From the NCBI GenBank assembly GCA_001898965.1, contig MKVW01000006.1, forward strand, positions 366,850 through 430,849: 64,000 nt of DNA, read 5' to 3'. The translations under genes and the position numbers were made by a program. The notes beneath the pieces were generated by a model. It saw nothing but the letters and a program-made list of their open reading frames with translations, was not told where the DNA came from and did no database searches. Below are positions 1-9,328 of the stretch, in pieces. This stretch comes from Rhizobiales bacterium 62-17 (GTDB lineage Bacteria; Pseudomonadota; Alphaproteobacteria; Rhizobiales; Beijerinckiaceae). Positions within the stretch are counted from its first letter, which is position 1. Every line of letters starts with the position of its first letter.

Positions 1-470
1 TTCGCGTCGGCACCAAGGAAGGCGATCTTCCCTATACGTCGAAGATTATCGGCATCGATCCGAAGGTCGATCCGAAGACGCGGCTCGTTTCGGTTCAGTC
101 TTTAATCGAAGACAACCGCAAGATCGGTATTCTGCCCGGCCAATTCCTGCAGGTCGAAGTGGTGTTGCCGGAACAACCCAATGTTCTGACGGCGCCGCAG
201 ACGGCGGTCGTGACCTCTCTCTATGGCGACTATGTCTTTGCCGTGGTTGAAGAGGACAAGAATGGCGAAAAGCGGCTGACGGCGCGGCAGATGTTCGTGA
301 AGACCGGACGGCGTCAGCGCGGCTCGATCGAAATCATCTCTGGCGTCGAACCGGGACAGCAAGTCGTCGTCTCCGGCCAAAACAAGATCCAGTCGGGCGC
401 GTTGATCAAGATCGACAATTCCGTCGACGTGACCAAGTTCAATCCTGACTCTCTGCAGTCGGCAAAGTAG
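1..470 (+). CDS. RND efflux periplasmic adaptor (membrane fusion protein), 3' end only
   Basis: The reading frame is open from base 3 to a TAG at 468-470; the start lies before the window. The visible 155 residues look like the C-terminal beta-barrel and membrane-proximal domains of AcrA/MexA-type adaptors: a PGQFLQVEV strand, a VLTAPQTAVV segment, and a final G-x-EPGQQVVVSGQNKIQ segment followed by a short polar tail. The protein would sit in the periplasm, anchored to the inner membrane, linking the RND pump to an outer-membrane channel. It ends 7 nt before the pump gene, so the two are surely co-transcribed. Substrate cannot be inferred. Confidence 0.9.
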   Translation, partial: RVGTKEGDLPYTSKIIGIDPKVDPKTRLVSVQSLIEDNRKIGILPGQFLQVEVVLPEQPNVLTAPQTAVVTSLYGDYVFAVVEEDKNGEKRLTARQMFVKTGRRQRGSIEIISGVEPGQQVVVSGQNKIQSGALIKIDNSVDVTKFNPDSLQSAK

Positions 471-477
471 GCCCAGC

Positions 478-3400
478 ATGAGCCCGATCGAGCTTTTTAT
501 TCGCCGTCCGGTTCTGGCGACGGTCGTCAGCCTTCTGATCCTGCTGCTTGGCGCGCAGGGTCTGAAGAGCGTTCAGATCCGTCAATATCCCGAAATCAAG
601 GAAACGACGGTCACGATCACCACGGCTTACGTGGGCGCCAGCGCCGACCTGATGCAAGGCTTCATCAGCAATCCAATCGCCAAAGCGGTGTCGAGCGCGG
701 AAGGCGTCGACTATGTGACGTCGCTGAGCCGGCTCGGCACCAGCACCGTGTCTGTGCGCATGCGCCTGAACACCGACCCCAATGCGGCGCTGACGGAAGT
801 GATCGCCAAGGTGCAGCAGGTGCGCGCCTTGCTGCCACCCGATGCGCTTGATCCGGTGGTGGTGAAGGGTACGGGCCAGACCTTCGCGTTGATGTATCTG
901 ACCTTCGCCTCGACGGAGATGAATCCGGAAGAAGTGTCGGAATATCTGACGCGCGTCGTGCAGCCGCGCTTCGCGACGCTGCAGGGCGTTGGTTCGGCCG
1001 ATATTCTCGGCGGCCGCGACTTCTCCATGCGTGTCTGGGTGGATCCGGTGCGCTTGGCCTCGCTTGGCGTTACCGCGACCGATGTGGTCTCGGCGATCAA
1101 TACGAGCAACTTCTTGGCCGCGCCGGGCAAGACCCAAAACGAATATGTCGCCTATGCGCTGCAGATGCAGTCGACTTTCCAGACGCCGGAAGCCTTCGGC
1201 GCGCTACCGGTTCGGTCCGACGGCGACAAGGTGATCCGTTTGCGCGACGTGGCGGATGTCAGCCTTGGGCCGCGTAGTATCGACGTGCGCGTCGCCTTCA
1301 ACGGCAAAGAGGGAACGTTCATCGGCATCGTGCCGGCGCCATCGGCCAACCCGCTCGATGTGGCGAAAGAGGTCACACGCTCGATCAACGAAATCAAGAG
1401 CACCCTGCCGAAGGGGATGTCGGTCGAAATCGTCTATGATGCGTCGAGCTTCATTTCGGCTTCGATCTATGAAGTGTTCAAGACCATCGGCGAAGCGGCG
1501 CTGATCGTCGTGTTCGTCATTCTGCTGTTCCTGGGGTCGTTCCGCTCGGTTTTGATCCCGATCGTCACCATTCCATTGTCGTTGGTCGGCGTCTGCTTCG
1601 TCCTGTTCGTATTGGGCTATTCGATCAACTTGCTGACGCTATTGGCGATGGTGTTGGCGATCGGGCTCGTGGTCGACGACTCGATTGTCGTCGTCGAGAA
1701 CATCCATCGTCATATCGAGGAAGGGCTCAGTCCGGTCGATGCGGCAATCGTCGGCATGAAAGAAATTTTCGTGCCGATCGTCTCGATGACGATCACGCTG
1801 GCGGCGGTCTATGCGCCGATCGGCTTCGTACAGGGTCTCACAGGCTCGCTCTTTCGAGAGTTCGCCTTCACTCTGGCCGGTGCGGTGATCATCTCCGGCA
1901 TCATTGCCGTCACTTTGTCGCCGATGATGTCGTCGCGGCTGCTCAAGCCACATGGTGCTGGCGGCCAGACCGGCTTTGCTGGCGCGGTGGATCGCTATTT
2001 TACCAAGATCGAAAATTGGTATGCGCGGCGCCTCTCTGGCTCGCTGGTCTACCGCTGGGTGACGTTGGCGATGGTCGTGATGCTGTTAGGCACGACGGCC
2101 TTCCTGTTCATGAAGACGCCGTCCGAATTGGCGCCGGAAGAAGACCAGGGTGCCTATTTCGGTCTCGCGCTCACGCCGCCCTATGCGACGGTCAATTACA
2201 CGGCGGCTTTTGCTGAAAAGGTGCTAACGCCGTTCGAGCGCATTCCGGAAATCGATGCGAGCTTCCTGATCTCCGGCATCAACGGCGATGGCGGCGGCTT
2301 CATCGGCTATAAGTTGAAAGAGTGGAGCGAGCGCAAGCGCAAGGGACCTGCGATCAAGCAGGACATTCAGACGATGCTGAATGAAAACCCTGGCATCCAG
2401 GCGTTCGTCTTCGCGCCACCGTCACTGCCGGGTTCGAGCGGCGGCCTGCCGATCCAATATGTGCTGCGCACCACAAGCGATCCGGCGCAGGCCTATGAAG
2501 TGGCCGAGCAGGTGAAAGTGAAGGCGATGGCGACGGGCAAGTTCATCGTCGTGCAAAACTCGGTCACGTATCAGACGCCACGCGCCCGCATCGTCGTCGA
2601 TCGCGATCGTGCGGCGGCGCTCGGCGTGCAAGTGCGCGAAATCGGCAATACGATCAACGCTCTGGTCGGCAATGTGCTGACCGCGCGCTTCGACCGTGAC
2701 AATCGCAGCTATGACGTGGTGACCCAGGTCGAGCAGATCGATCGTCTCAATCCGGAATTGCTGGGCTCCTACTACGTCCGCGCAGCCAACGGCACGATGG
2801 TGCCGCTGTCGGCGCTGATCACGGTGCAGACAGGCGCGTCACCGGCGGCGATCGAGCAGTTCAACCAGCTCAACTCGGCGACGATCTCGGCCCTGCCACT
2901 GCCTGGTTTAACGACCTCCGAAGGCTTGGCGACGTTGCAGAAAATTGCTCGCGAGATCATGCCGACCGGCTTTTATGAGGATTATGCCGGCCAGTCGCGC
3001 CTGGAGGTGCAGGAAGGCAGCTCGCTGCTCATCACCTTCGCGCTGGCCATCATCATCATCTATCTGGTGCTGGCGGCGCAGTTTGAGAGCTTCCGGGATC
3101 CGTTCATCATCATGATGTCGGTGCCGTTGTCGGTGTTCGGCGCGATGGTCTTCCTCAACCTTGGGCTTGCGACGCTGAACATCTATACGCAGGTCGGCTT
3201 GATCACGCTCGTGGGCCTCATCACCAAACACGGCATTCTGCTGGTGGAGTTCGCGAACGAGTTCAAGCACAAGCATCGCGTGTCGAACATGCAGGCGATC
3301 CAGGAGGCGGCGCGTGTTCGCCTGCGGCCGATCTTGATGACGACGGCGGCCATGGTGCTGGGCGTCGCGCCGCTGATCTACGCCTCTGGTGCGGGCGCGG

Positions 3401-3561
3401 CGGCGCGTTTCTCCATGGGTCTGGTGATCGCGGCGGGCATGTCTATCGGCACGATCTTCACGCTGTTCGTGGTGCCGATGTTCTATACGTTCATCGCCCG
3501 CGAATTGCCGAAAGAAGAGCTGGACAAGGGCCCCATCGCGGAGCCCACGCCGGCGCACTAA
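478..3561 (+). CDS. RND (HAE1-type) multidrug efflux permease
   Basis: A 1027-residue inner-membrane proton/drug antiporter of the AcrB/MexB class. It begins with the typical short N-terminus and first membrane helix (FIRRPVLATVVSLLILL) followed by the first periplasmic loop. The transmembrane-4 proton-relay motif IGLVVDDSIVVVEN, with its paired aspartates near residue 400, is intact. The second half repeats the fold, including LITKHGILLVEFANE in the TM10 region. Length is normal for HAE1 pumps (about 1030-1050). The adaptor gene is directly upstream. No outer-membrane TolC-like gene and no TetR regulator lies downstream, so regulation and channel are probably encoded elsewhere or upstream of the window. 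Substrate range cannot be predicted. Confidence 0.95.
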   Translation: MSPIELFIRRPVLATVVSLLILLLGAQGLKSVQIRQYPEIKETTVTITTAYVGASADLMQGFISNPIAKAVSSAEGVDYVTSLSRLGTSTVSVRMRLNTDPNAALTEVIAKVQQVRALLPPDALDPVVVKGTGQTFALMYLTFASTEMNPEEVSEYLTRVVQPRFATLQGVGSADILGGRDFSMRVWVDPVRLASLGVTATDVVSAINTSNFLAAPGKTQNEYVAYALQMQSTFQTPEAFGALPVRSDGDKVIRLRDVADVSLGPRSIDVRVAFNGKEGTFIGIVPAPSANPLDVAKEVTRSINEIKSTLPKGMSVEIVYDASSFISASIYEVFKTIGEAALIVVFVILLFLGSFRSVLIPIVTIPLSLVGVCFVLFVLGYSINLLTLLAMVLAIGLVVDDSIVVVENIHRHIEEGLSPVDAAIVGMKEIFVPIVSMTITLAAVYAPIGFVQGLTGSLFREFAFTLAGAVIISGIIAVTLSPMMSSRLLKPHGAGGQTGFAGAVDRYFTKIENWYARRLSGSLVYRWVTLAMVVMLLGTTAFLFMKTPSELAPEEDQGAYFGLALTPPYATVNYTAAFAEKVLTPFERIPEIDASFLISGINGDGGGFIGYKLKEWSERKRKGPAIKQDIQTMLNENPGIQAFVFAPPSLPGSSGGLPIQYVLRTTSDPAQAYEVAEQVKVKAMATGKFIVVQNSVTYQTPRARIVVDRDRAAALGVQVREIGNTINALVGNVLTARFDRDNRSYDVVTQVEQIDRLNPELLGSYYVRAANGTMVPLSALITVQTGASPAAIEQFNQLNSATISALPLPGLTTSEGLATLQKIAREIMPTGFYEDYAGQSRLEVQEGSSLLITFALAIIIIYLVLAAQFESFRDPFIIMMSVPLSVFGAMVFLNLGLATLNIYTQVGLITLVGLITKHGILLVEFANEFKHKHRVSNMQAIQEAARVRLRPILMTTAAMVLGVAPLIYASGAGAAARFSMGLVIAAGMSIGTIFTLFVVPMFYTFIARELPKEELDKGPIAEPTPAH

Positions 3562-3568
3562 GAGTAAA

Positions 3569-3605
3569 GGGAGCCGTCAGTCGATTTTAAAGTCTGACGG
3601 CTTCC
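3569..3605. terminator. Hairpin between convergent RND and ppk2 genes
   Basis: AGCCGTCAG at 3572-3580 pairs perfectly with CTGACGGCT at 3594-3602, and the stem can be extended to 12 pairs with one wobble. The 13-nt loop contains the ppk2 stop codon. It lies exactly at the meeting point of two convergent genes. There is no clear T-run on either side, so function as an intrinsic terminator is inferred. Confidence 0.4.
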
Positions 3606-4401
3606 ACGGCATTTTCGGATATTTCAGTCCCATATTTTCAAGGGTATCGCGGACGATGGCGGCAATAATGGCATTGCGCGCCCATTTGCGATCGGCAGGG
3701 ACGACATACCAGGGGGCGTGATCGGTCGAGCAGCGCGCCAGCGCCACTTCATAGGCCGCCTGATAGTCATCCCACAGTCCGCGATCTTCGAGATCGGACG
3801 GATTGAACTTCCAGTTCTTCGTCGGATCGTCCAACCGTTCCTGCAGGCGCTCGCCCTGTTCCTTCTTGGAAATATGCAGCATGAACTTCAGGATGGTGGT
3901 GTCGCTCTGCACCAGCAGCTTCTCGAAATTGTTGATCTGCTCGTAGCGTTGCTCGATCACGTCTTTCGGCGCCAGCTTGCGCACTTTCCCGACCAGCACG
4001 TCCTCATAATGAGAGCGGTTGAAAATGCCGATCGAACCGTGGCGGGGGCATTCGGCATGCACGCGCCACAGAAAGTCGTGTGCCAGTTCGAGTTCGCTCG
4101 GCTTTTTGAAGCCATGGACCGACATGCCGAGCGGGCTGGTTTTCGAGAACACGCCGCGGATCGTGCCGTCCTTGCCGCTCGTGTCCATCCCTTGCAGGAT
4201 GACGAGGAGCGACTTGGTGCCGTCCGAGAACATATGGTCTTGCAGCTTGTCGATGGCGACGACGTCTTCGTCGAAAGCCGCCCGAACGTCCTTTTCCGCC
4301 CCGAGAAAATCGACGTCGCGCTGGTTGATTTTCTTGAGTGCCGGCTTGGTGCCGGGTTTGACGCGGATCCGGGCGGCGATCTTGGCGGCGGCTTTCGACA
4401 T
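3577..4401 (-). CDS. ppk2: Polyphosphate kinase 2 family phosphotransferase
   Basis: A 274-residue cytoplasmic P-loop kinase that transfers phosphate between polyphosphate and nucleotides. The Walker A loop is GMDTSGKDG at about residues 71-79, the GMDxSGKDG form typical of the short single-domain PPK2 proteins that use nucleoside mono- and diphosphates (classes I to III differ here; class III or the TIGR03709-like group fits best). The second motif IFNRSHYEDVLV lies at about residues 126-137, and a lid-like basic helix (SKKEQGERLQERL) follows near 184-196. Length fits single-domain members. The gene is in the same orientation as the malic enzyme 17 nt upstream and could share its transcript. 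The exact class, and hence whether AMP or ADP is the preferred acceptor, is not certain. Confidence 0.88.
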   Translation of the reverse strand: MSKAAAKIAARIRVKPGTKPALKKINQRDVDFLGAEKDVRAAFDEDVVAIDKLQDHMFSDGTKSLLVILQGMDTSGKDGTIRGVFSKTSPLGMSVHGFKKPSELELAHDFLWRVHAECPRHGSIGIFNRSHYEDVLVGKVRKLAPKDVIEQRYEQINNFEKLLVQSDTTILKFMLHISKKEQGERLQERLDDPTKNWKFNPSDLEDRGLWDDYQAAYEVALARCSTDHAPWYVVPADRKWARNAIIAAIVRDTLENMGLKYPKMPWKPSDFKID

Positions 4402-4418
4402 GCTGTCATCCTCCTGCG

Positions 4419-6716
4419 TCAGGCCGGGTCCCAGCGGTCGTGCGCCTGGGCTTCGCCGACGGCGATCGCCGTCATGTTGACGATGCCACGCACGGTGACC
4501 GAGGGCGTCAAGATATGAGCGGGCTTCGCCGCGCCCATCAAGATCGGGCCGACGGGTAAAGCGTCCGCCAAGACTTTCACCAATTGAAAGCCGATGTTGG
4601 CGGCCTCTAGCGAGGGGAAGAGCAGGACATTGGCCTCGCCCTTCAGGCGCGAGTTCGGCAGAACGCGGTCGCGGATCGCCTGCGACAGCGCGCTGTCGGC
4701 TTGCATTTCGCCGTCTATTTCCAGTTCGGGCGTGTCGTGGCGGATCATGGCGAGGGCTTCGCGCATTTTCACTGCGCCGGCCGAGTTCAGTCCGCCGAAA
4801 TCGCTATCGGAGAGCAGGGCCATTTTCGGCTTCAGACCGAAGCGCTTCACATGTTCGGCGACCTGGATCGCCATGGCGGCGATGTCGCTTGCCGATGGAT
4901 TGGCGGTGACATGGGTGTCGGCGAAGAAGAAATGGCCGCGCGAAGTGATGAGCAGCGACAAAGCGGTCATGGCGCGGGCGCCGGGCGCGAGACCGATGAT
5001 GTCGCGGATCAAGCGCAGACGCGTGTCGAAGCGGCCTTCGAGGCCGCAGAGCATCGCGTCGGCATCGCCACGCTGAACAGCCAGCGCGCCGATGACGGTC
5101 ATATTGGTGCGCACCATGTTGCGGGCTGCATCGGGGGTGATGCCTTTGCGGCCGGCGATCTGTTGCAAGGTCTGCACATAGTCGCGATACCGATGATCGT
5201 CTTCCGGATTGATCAGTTCGAAGTCGCGACCTGCAACAATGGACAAGCCAAAGCGCTTGATGCGGCTTTCGATCACCGATGGACGGCCGACCAGGATCGG
5301 TACGGCCATCCGCTCTTCGAGCACCGCTTGGGTGGCACGCAGCACGCGCTCGTCCTCGCCGTCGCAATAGATGATGCGGCGCGGGTCTTCTTTCGCCTGG
5401 GCGAAGATCGGCTTCATGATGAAACCGGAACGGAAGACGAAGCGGTTGAGGCTGTCTTCGTAGGCGTTGAAATCGGTGATCGGCTTGCGCGCGACGCCGC
5501 TGGCCATGGCCGCCTTGGCGACGGCGGGCGCGATGCGCAGGATCAGGCGGGGATCGAAGGGCGAGGGGATCAGCGAGGCCGAGCCGAACAAAGGCACGGA
5601 GCCGCCATAGGCTTTGGCGACGATGTCGGAGGGGGCTTCGCGGGCGAGCTGGGCGATGGCCTCGACGGCGGCGAGCTTCATCTCTTCATTGATCGCCGAG
5701 GCTGACACGTCCAGCGCGCCACGGAAGATGTAAGGAAAGCAGAGAACGTTGTTGACCTGATTGGGATAGTCGGAGCGGCCTGTGCAGATCATCGCATCGG
5801 GGCGCGCTTCCTTGGCGACCTCCGGCATGATCTCCGGCGTCGGATTGGCGAGCGCCATGATCAGGGGCTTTTCGCCCATGGTTTTGACCATTTCCGGCTT
5901 CAACACGCCGGCGGCGGAGAGACCCAAGAAAACGTCGGCGCCAGGAATGACATCGGCGAGGGTGCGCGCCTTGGTGTCCTGCGCATAGATCTCTTTCCAG
6001 CGGTCCATAAGGGTGTTGCGGCCCTTGTAGACGACGCCGTCGATGTCGCTGACGAAGATATTGCTGCGCTTGGCGCCCAACGCGACGAGAAGGTTGAGGC
6101 AAGCCAGCGCGGCGGCACCCGCGCCGGAGCAGACGATCTTCACGTCGGCGATTTTCTTGCCGGCCAGTTCCAGCGCGTTGCGCACGGCGGCGGCGACGAT
6201 GATGGCGGTGCCATGCTGGTCGTCATGGAAAACCGGGATCGCCATGCGCGCCCGCAGTTTTTCCTCGACCTCGAAACATTCCGGTCCCTTGATGTCTTCA
6301 AGGTTGATGCCGCCGAACGTCGGCTCCAGGGCTGCGACGACGTCGACGAGGCGATCGACATTCTTTTCGGCCACTTCGATGTCGAACACATCGATGCCGG
6401 CGAATTTCTTGAACAGGACGGCCTTGCCTTCCATGACGGGCTTGGAAGCGAGCGGGCCGATATCGCCCAGGCCGAGCACGGCCGTGCCGTTGCTGACCAC
6501 GGCGACGAGATTCTGGCGAGCGGTGAGATTGGCGGCTTCCGCCTCATCGGCGACGATGGCTTCGCAAGCGACGGCAACGCCGGGAGAATAGGCCAGGGCC
6601 AGATCGCGCTGGTTGCCCAGGGGCTTGGTGGCTTGAACTTCGAGTTTTCCGGGTTTCGGATAGCGGTGATAGACGAGCGCGCCGGTGCGCAGATCGTCGG
6701 AAATGTTGTTCGCCAT
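4419..6716 (-). CDS. maeB: NADP-dependent malic enzyme with C-terminal phosphotransacetylase-like domain
   Basis: A 765-residue cytoplasmic enzyme that oxidatively decarboxylates malate to pyruvate, giving NADPH for biosynthesis or pyruvate during growth on organic acids. The N-terminal malic domain has LAYSPGVA (residues 41-48), the LGLGDIGP...[11 protein letters not shown] segment (81-107) with the catalytic lysine, and FHDDQHGT (163-170) with the metal-binding aspartates. A nucleotide-binding glycine loop follows ([15 protein letters not shown], about 196-210). From about residue 430 the protein is homologous to phosphate acetyl/butyryltransferases, which in MaeB proteins is a regulatory domain. 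Length matches MaeB (about 760). It reads from 6716 with an 83-nt gap to the MATE gene behind it. Confidence 0.95.
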   Translation of the reverse strand: MANNISDDLRTGALVYHRYPKPGKLEVQATKPLGNQRDLALAYSPGVAVACEAIVADEAEAANLTARQNLVAVVSNGTAVLGLGDIGPLASKPVMEGKAVLFKKFAGIDVFDIEVAEKNVDRLVDVVAALEPTFGGINLEDIKGPECFEVEEKLRARMAIPVFHDDQHGTAIIVAAAVRNALELAGKKIADVKIVCSGAGAAALACLNLLVALGAKRSNIFVSDIDGVVYKGRNTLMDRWKEIYAQDTKARTLADVIPGADVFLGLSAAGVLKPEMVKTMGEKPLIMALANPTPEIMPEVAKEARPDAMICTGRSDYPNQVNNVLCFPYIFRGALDVSASAINEEMKLAAVEAIAQLAREAPSDIVAKAYGGSVPLFGSASLIPSPFDPRLILRIAPAVAKAAMASGVARKPITDFNAYEDSLNRFVFRSGFIMKPIFAQAKEDPRRIIYCDGEDERVLRATQAVLEERMAVPILVGRPSVIESRIKRFGLSIVAGRDFELINPEDDHRYRDYVQTLQQIAGRKGITPDAARNMVRTNMTVIGALAVQRGDADAMLCGLEGRFDTRLRLIRDIIGLAPGARAMTALSLLITSRGHFFFADTHVTANPSASDIAAMAIQVAEHVKRFGLKPKMALLSDSDFGGLNSAGAVKMREALAMIRHDTPELEIDGEMQADSALSQAIRDRVLPNSRLKGEANVLLFPSLEAANIGFQLVKVLADALPVGPILMGAAKPAHILTPSVTVRGIVNMTAIAVGEAQAHDRWDPA

Positions 6717-6799
6717 GGTCTCCTCACGCGCCGCTACCAGCGGCTGCGGAGGCAGTTAAGGCGAGGCGGGCTAAGGGTACAAGGTTTTTCGTCGCTAGA

Positions 6800-8200
6800 T
6801 CAGGCGGTGTGACGTTTAAACCATGCTCCCAGGCGGATGGCGGTCAACAGGGACAGGCCATGGACGACAAAACCAATGGCGATCGCGACAAACAGCCACG
6901 TCAGCGAGCCTGTCAGATACAGGGCGGCCCAACCGCCGATGATAGCGATTCCGAGACGGAAAAATCCCGCGGCCAGCGGCCACAGCAGTCGGCCGGCGCC
7001 CTGGGAGGCGAAATAGAGGCCCATGGCCAAGCCGAAAAATCCGAAGGCTGGGCCGACGATGCGCAGATAGGTCGCGCCTGTCTCGATAACGTGAGGATCG
7101 CTGCTGAATTGCGACATCCACGCGTGGGGCCAGATTGCCGCCGTGAGGCCGACGAGTTCGGTGGCCAAAAATGTAATAGCGCCGCCGATATAGGCGATGC
7201 GCAGAGCGCGTTCCTTCTGTCCAGCGCCGATGTTGATGCCGACCATGGCGACAAGCGGTGCGCCGAGGCCGAAAGCGAGGGGCACGAGCAAATATTCGAG
7301 ACGCGCGCCTGTGCCATAGCCTGCGGCGGCGGCAGCGCCGGCCGTGCTGGCGGCGAGTGCCGTCGTCAGCGCGATGATGACATTGGTCTGCAGCGACGTG
7401 ATCGACGCGACGGCGCCCACCGAGAGAATGTTCTTGAGCATCGGCCAGCGCAAACGCGTCCAGCGGAAGCGGGCGGGGTTGCGACCCGACAGGACATACC
7501 AACCGAGAGCTATGACAGCTCCGACATAGTACAATGTGAATGCAAGACCGCCGCCGGCGACGCCAAAGGCGGGAATGGGACCGAAGCCGAAAATCAACGC
7601 AGGCGACAATGGCACGAGCACGATGACACCGAGACCCGTCACCATGGCGGGCACCAGCATATTGCCGGTGCCGCGAATGACGCTGGCCAATCCATTGGTG
7701 AGCCACAAGAGAATGTTGCCGGCGAAAATGACGTTGGAATAGGCCAGCGCGGCATCGAGTTCGGCACCCGAACCGCCGAGCAGGCGATAGATGTCGCGGC
7801 CGAACGACAGCATCGTCACCGTGAAGAACAGGCCGATGGCGCCGTTGATGAACAGGGCATGCAGGACGAGCGCATCGGCATCGTCGCGCCGGCCGGCGCC
7901 GAGCGCGCGGGCGATGGCGGAAGAAATGCCGCCGCCCATGGCGCCGCCGGAGATCATCTGGGTCAGCATGACGCCGGGAAAAACCAGGGCCATGCCGGCC
8001 AGGGCGTCGGTGCCAAGCTTGGCGATAAACCAGGTTTCGATCAGGCCCGTGGCGGCCTGGGCGATCATGACCACGAGATTGGGAGCGGCCATCGCCAGCA
8101 GTGTCGGCAGAATGGGGCCGTGCAGCAGCCGTTGGGTGCGGGCATCCATGGGCCGTGCGCTCGGGCCGGCGGCCGTGATGTCGCGGGGATGGGCGGTCAT
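6800..8200 (-). CDS. MATE family efflux transporter
   Basis: A 466-residue integral inner-membrane protein with about twelve hydrophobic segments in two similar halves, the layout of MATE cation-coupled exporters. The N-terminal half holds PILPTLLAMAAPNLVVMIAQ and the FIAKLGTDALAGMALVFP segment characteristic of MatE domains; the second half starts near residue 255. The start codon overlaps the stop of the HxlR regulator by 4 nt (ATGA), so the pair is translationally coupled and the regulator very probably controls this exporter. Substrate is unknown; MATE pumps usually expel cationic drugs, flavonoids or other aromatics. Confidence 0.92.
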   Translation of the reverse strand: MTAHPRDITAAGPSARPMDARTQRLLHGPILPTLLAMAAPNLVVMIAQAATGLIETWFIAKLGTDALAGMALVFPGVMLTQMISGGAMGGGISSAIARALGAGRRDDADALVLHALFINGAIGLFFTVTMLSFGRDIYRLLGGSGAELDAALAYSNVIFAGNILLWLTNGLASVIRGTGNMLVPAMVTGLGVIVLVPLSPALIFGFGPIPAFGVAGGGLAFTLYYVGAVIALGWYVLSGRNPARFRWTRLRWPMLKNILSVGAVASITSLQTNVIIALTTALAASTAGAAAAAGYGTGARLEYLLVPLAFGLGAPLVAMVGINIGAGQKERALRIAYIGGAITFLATELVGLTAAIWPHAWMSQFSSDPHVIETGATYLRIVGPAFGFFGLAMGLYFASQGAGRLLWPLAAGFFRLGIAIIGGWAALYLTGSLTWLFVAIAIGFVVHGLSLLTAIRLGAWFKRHTA

Positions 8201-8682
8201 GCGGACGATCGCTTGTCGACAGGGGGGCGTCTGATCTCGCCGGTCTTCATATTCTTGACGAGATAATGGGGGGCGCGGATCGCTTCGCCGGTCGCCGGGT
8301 CGACAAGAATCGGGTCGACCGGTTGGCCGGTCCGTGTATCGATGACGGTCACATTTGGGCCTTCCGGTGCGAAATGGCGATTGCCCCAGGACATCAGGGC
8401 GAGAAGGACGGGGCGGAAATCGCGACCGCGCTGGGTCGGCACATATTCATGGCGCGGCGGACGTTCGGAATAGAGCCGCCGCTCCAGCAAGCCGGCCTCG
8501 ACCAGGGCATTGAGGCGGCGCGTCAACATGTTGGGGGCAATGCCCAGGCTGCGCTGCAAATCGTCGAAACGACGCAAGCCGTTCAGGGTGTCGCGCATGA
8601 TCAGCATGCTCCACCATTCGCCGACGTGTTCCAGGCCACGGGCGATGGGGCATGACATCCCGGCAAAGCTTTTGTGTTGCAT
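8197..8682 (-). CDS. HxlR family transcriptional regulator
   Basis: A 161-residue winged-helix regulator. The HxlR core reads from CPIARGLEHVGEWWSMLI (about residues 11-28) with the conserved N-terminal cysteine often used for redox or electrophile sensing. It continues through the recognition region LGIAPNMLTRRLNALVEAG to the wing RPPRHEYVPTQRG. The ATG at 8682 is chosen because MxHKSF is the usual HxlR N-terminus; an ATG at 8709 would leave almost no room for a promoter. The C-terminus has a roughly 50-residue extension (TGQPVDPILVDPATGEAI) beyond the helical core. It overlaps the MATE exporter by 4 nt and diverges from the MaoC gene. Confidence 0.9.
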   Translation of the reverse strand: MQHKSFAGMSCPIARGLEHVGEWWSMLIMRDTLNGLRRFDDLQRSLGIAPNMLTRRLNALVEAGLLERRLYSERPPRHEYVPTQRGRDFRPVLLALMSWGNRHFAPEGPNVTVIDTRTGQPVDPILVDPATGEAIRAPHYLVKNMKTGEIRRPPVDKRSSA

Positions 8683-8697
8683 GGAACTTGATACGCC

Positions 8698-8721
8698 AGT
8701 AACTATCATGATGCAAGTAAC
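8698..8721. promoter_or_regulatory. Direct AGTAAC repeat in the HxlR/MaoC divergent gap
   Basis: AGTAAC occurs at 8698-8703 and again at 8716-8721, 18 bp apart, in the 53-bp gap between the divergent HxlR and MaoC starts. A flanking ACTTG / CAAGT inverted pair surrounds most of the gap. This is the natural place for an HxlR autoregulatory operator; the assignment is inference. Confidence 0.3.
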
Positions 8722-8735
8722 GAAAGGGTGAGGCC

Positions 8736-9206
8736 ATGTCGAACGGCAAGTCGGACGATCGCGCGCTGTACTATCTGGACGATCTTCAGGCCGGGCAGCA
8801 TTTCACCACGGGGAGCCATGCGCTCGACGCCGAGCAGATCAAAGCCTTTGCTGCCCAGTTCGATCCTCAGCCCTTTCATCTCGATGAAGAGGCGGCGAAA
8901 GACAGCCTGTTTGGCGGCCTGGCGGCCAGCGGCTGGCATACGATGGGCATCACCATGAAGCTGCTGGTCGAATCCGGCGCGCGACTCGCGGGCGGCATCA
9001 TCGGTGCGGGCGGGGAGGTGACCTGGCCGCGCCCGACACGGCCTGGCGATGTGTTGACCGTCGAAAGCCATGTCGTGGAGGTCACGCCGTCGAAATCGCG
9101 CCCCGATCGCGGCATGGTGTTGATGCGCAACGAGACGAAGAACCAGAAAGGCGAGACCGTTCAGGTGATGACGGCGAAACTCATCGTGCCAAGACGGCCA
9201 CAATAA
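8736..9206 (+). CDS. MaoC-like (R)-specific hydratase
   Basis: A 156-residue single hotdog-fold protein. The hydratase-2 motif is present as FAAQFDPQPFHLDEEAAK (about residues 38-55) with the catalytic Asp43 and His48, followed by FGGLAASGWHT. A second conserved patch, GEVTWPRPTRPGDVL, is where the substrate tunnel lies. Such proteins hydrate 2-enoyl-CoAs or related thioesters; the acyl chain cannot be predicted. It stands alone downstream of its own start and diverges from the HxlR/MATE pair. A promoter for the next gene follows, so it is probably monocistronic. Confidence 0.88.
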   Translation: MSNGKSDDRALYYLDDLQAGQHFTTGSHALDAEQIKAFAAQFDPQPFHLDEEAAKDSLFGGLAASGWHTMGITMKLLVESGARLAGGIIGAGGEVTWPRPTRPGDVLTVESHVVEVTPSKSRPDRGMVLMRNETKNQKGETVQVMTAKLIVPRRPQ

Positions 9207-9254
9207 AGGCGGCCAAAATAGAACCGGCCGAAATAACGGACATATAGTTCACCC

Positions 9255-9282
9255 TTGACCACTGTCCCATCTGTCCTAGAAC
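9255..9282 (+). promoter_or_regulatory. Predicted sigma-70 promoter for the zinc dehydrogenase operon
   Basis: A TTGACC -35 box at 9255-9260 is followed after 16 nt by TAGAAC at 9277-9282. The dehydrogenase start at 9329 has a GGAGG ribosome site at 9316-9320. No expression data are available; this is a match by eye. Confidence 0.4.
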
Positions 9283-9328
9283 GGCGCCAGCAATAGGTGT
9301 CGCAAAACTAAGGTCGGAGGAATACGCC

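Noticed and set aside
6809-8266. A 485-codon plus-strand open frame opposite the MATE gene
   Set aside because: Composition is that of an antisense shadow, and the MATE/HxlR coding on the other strand is unmistakable.
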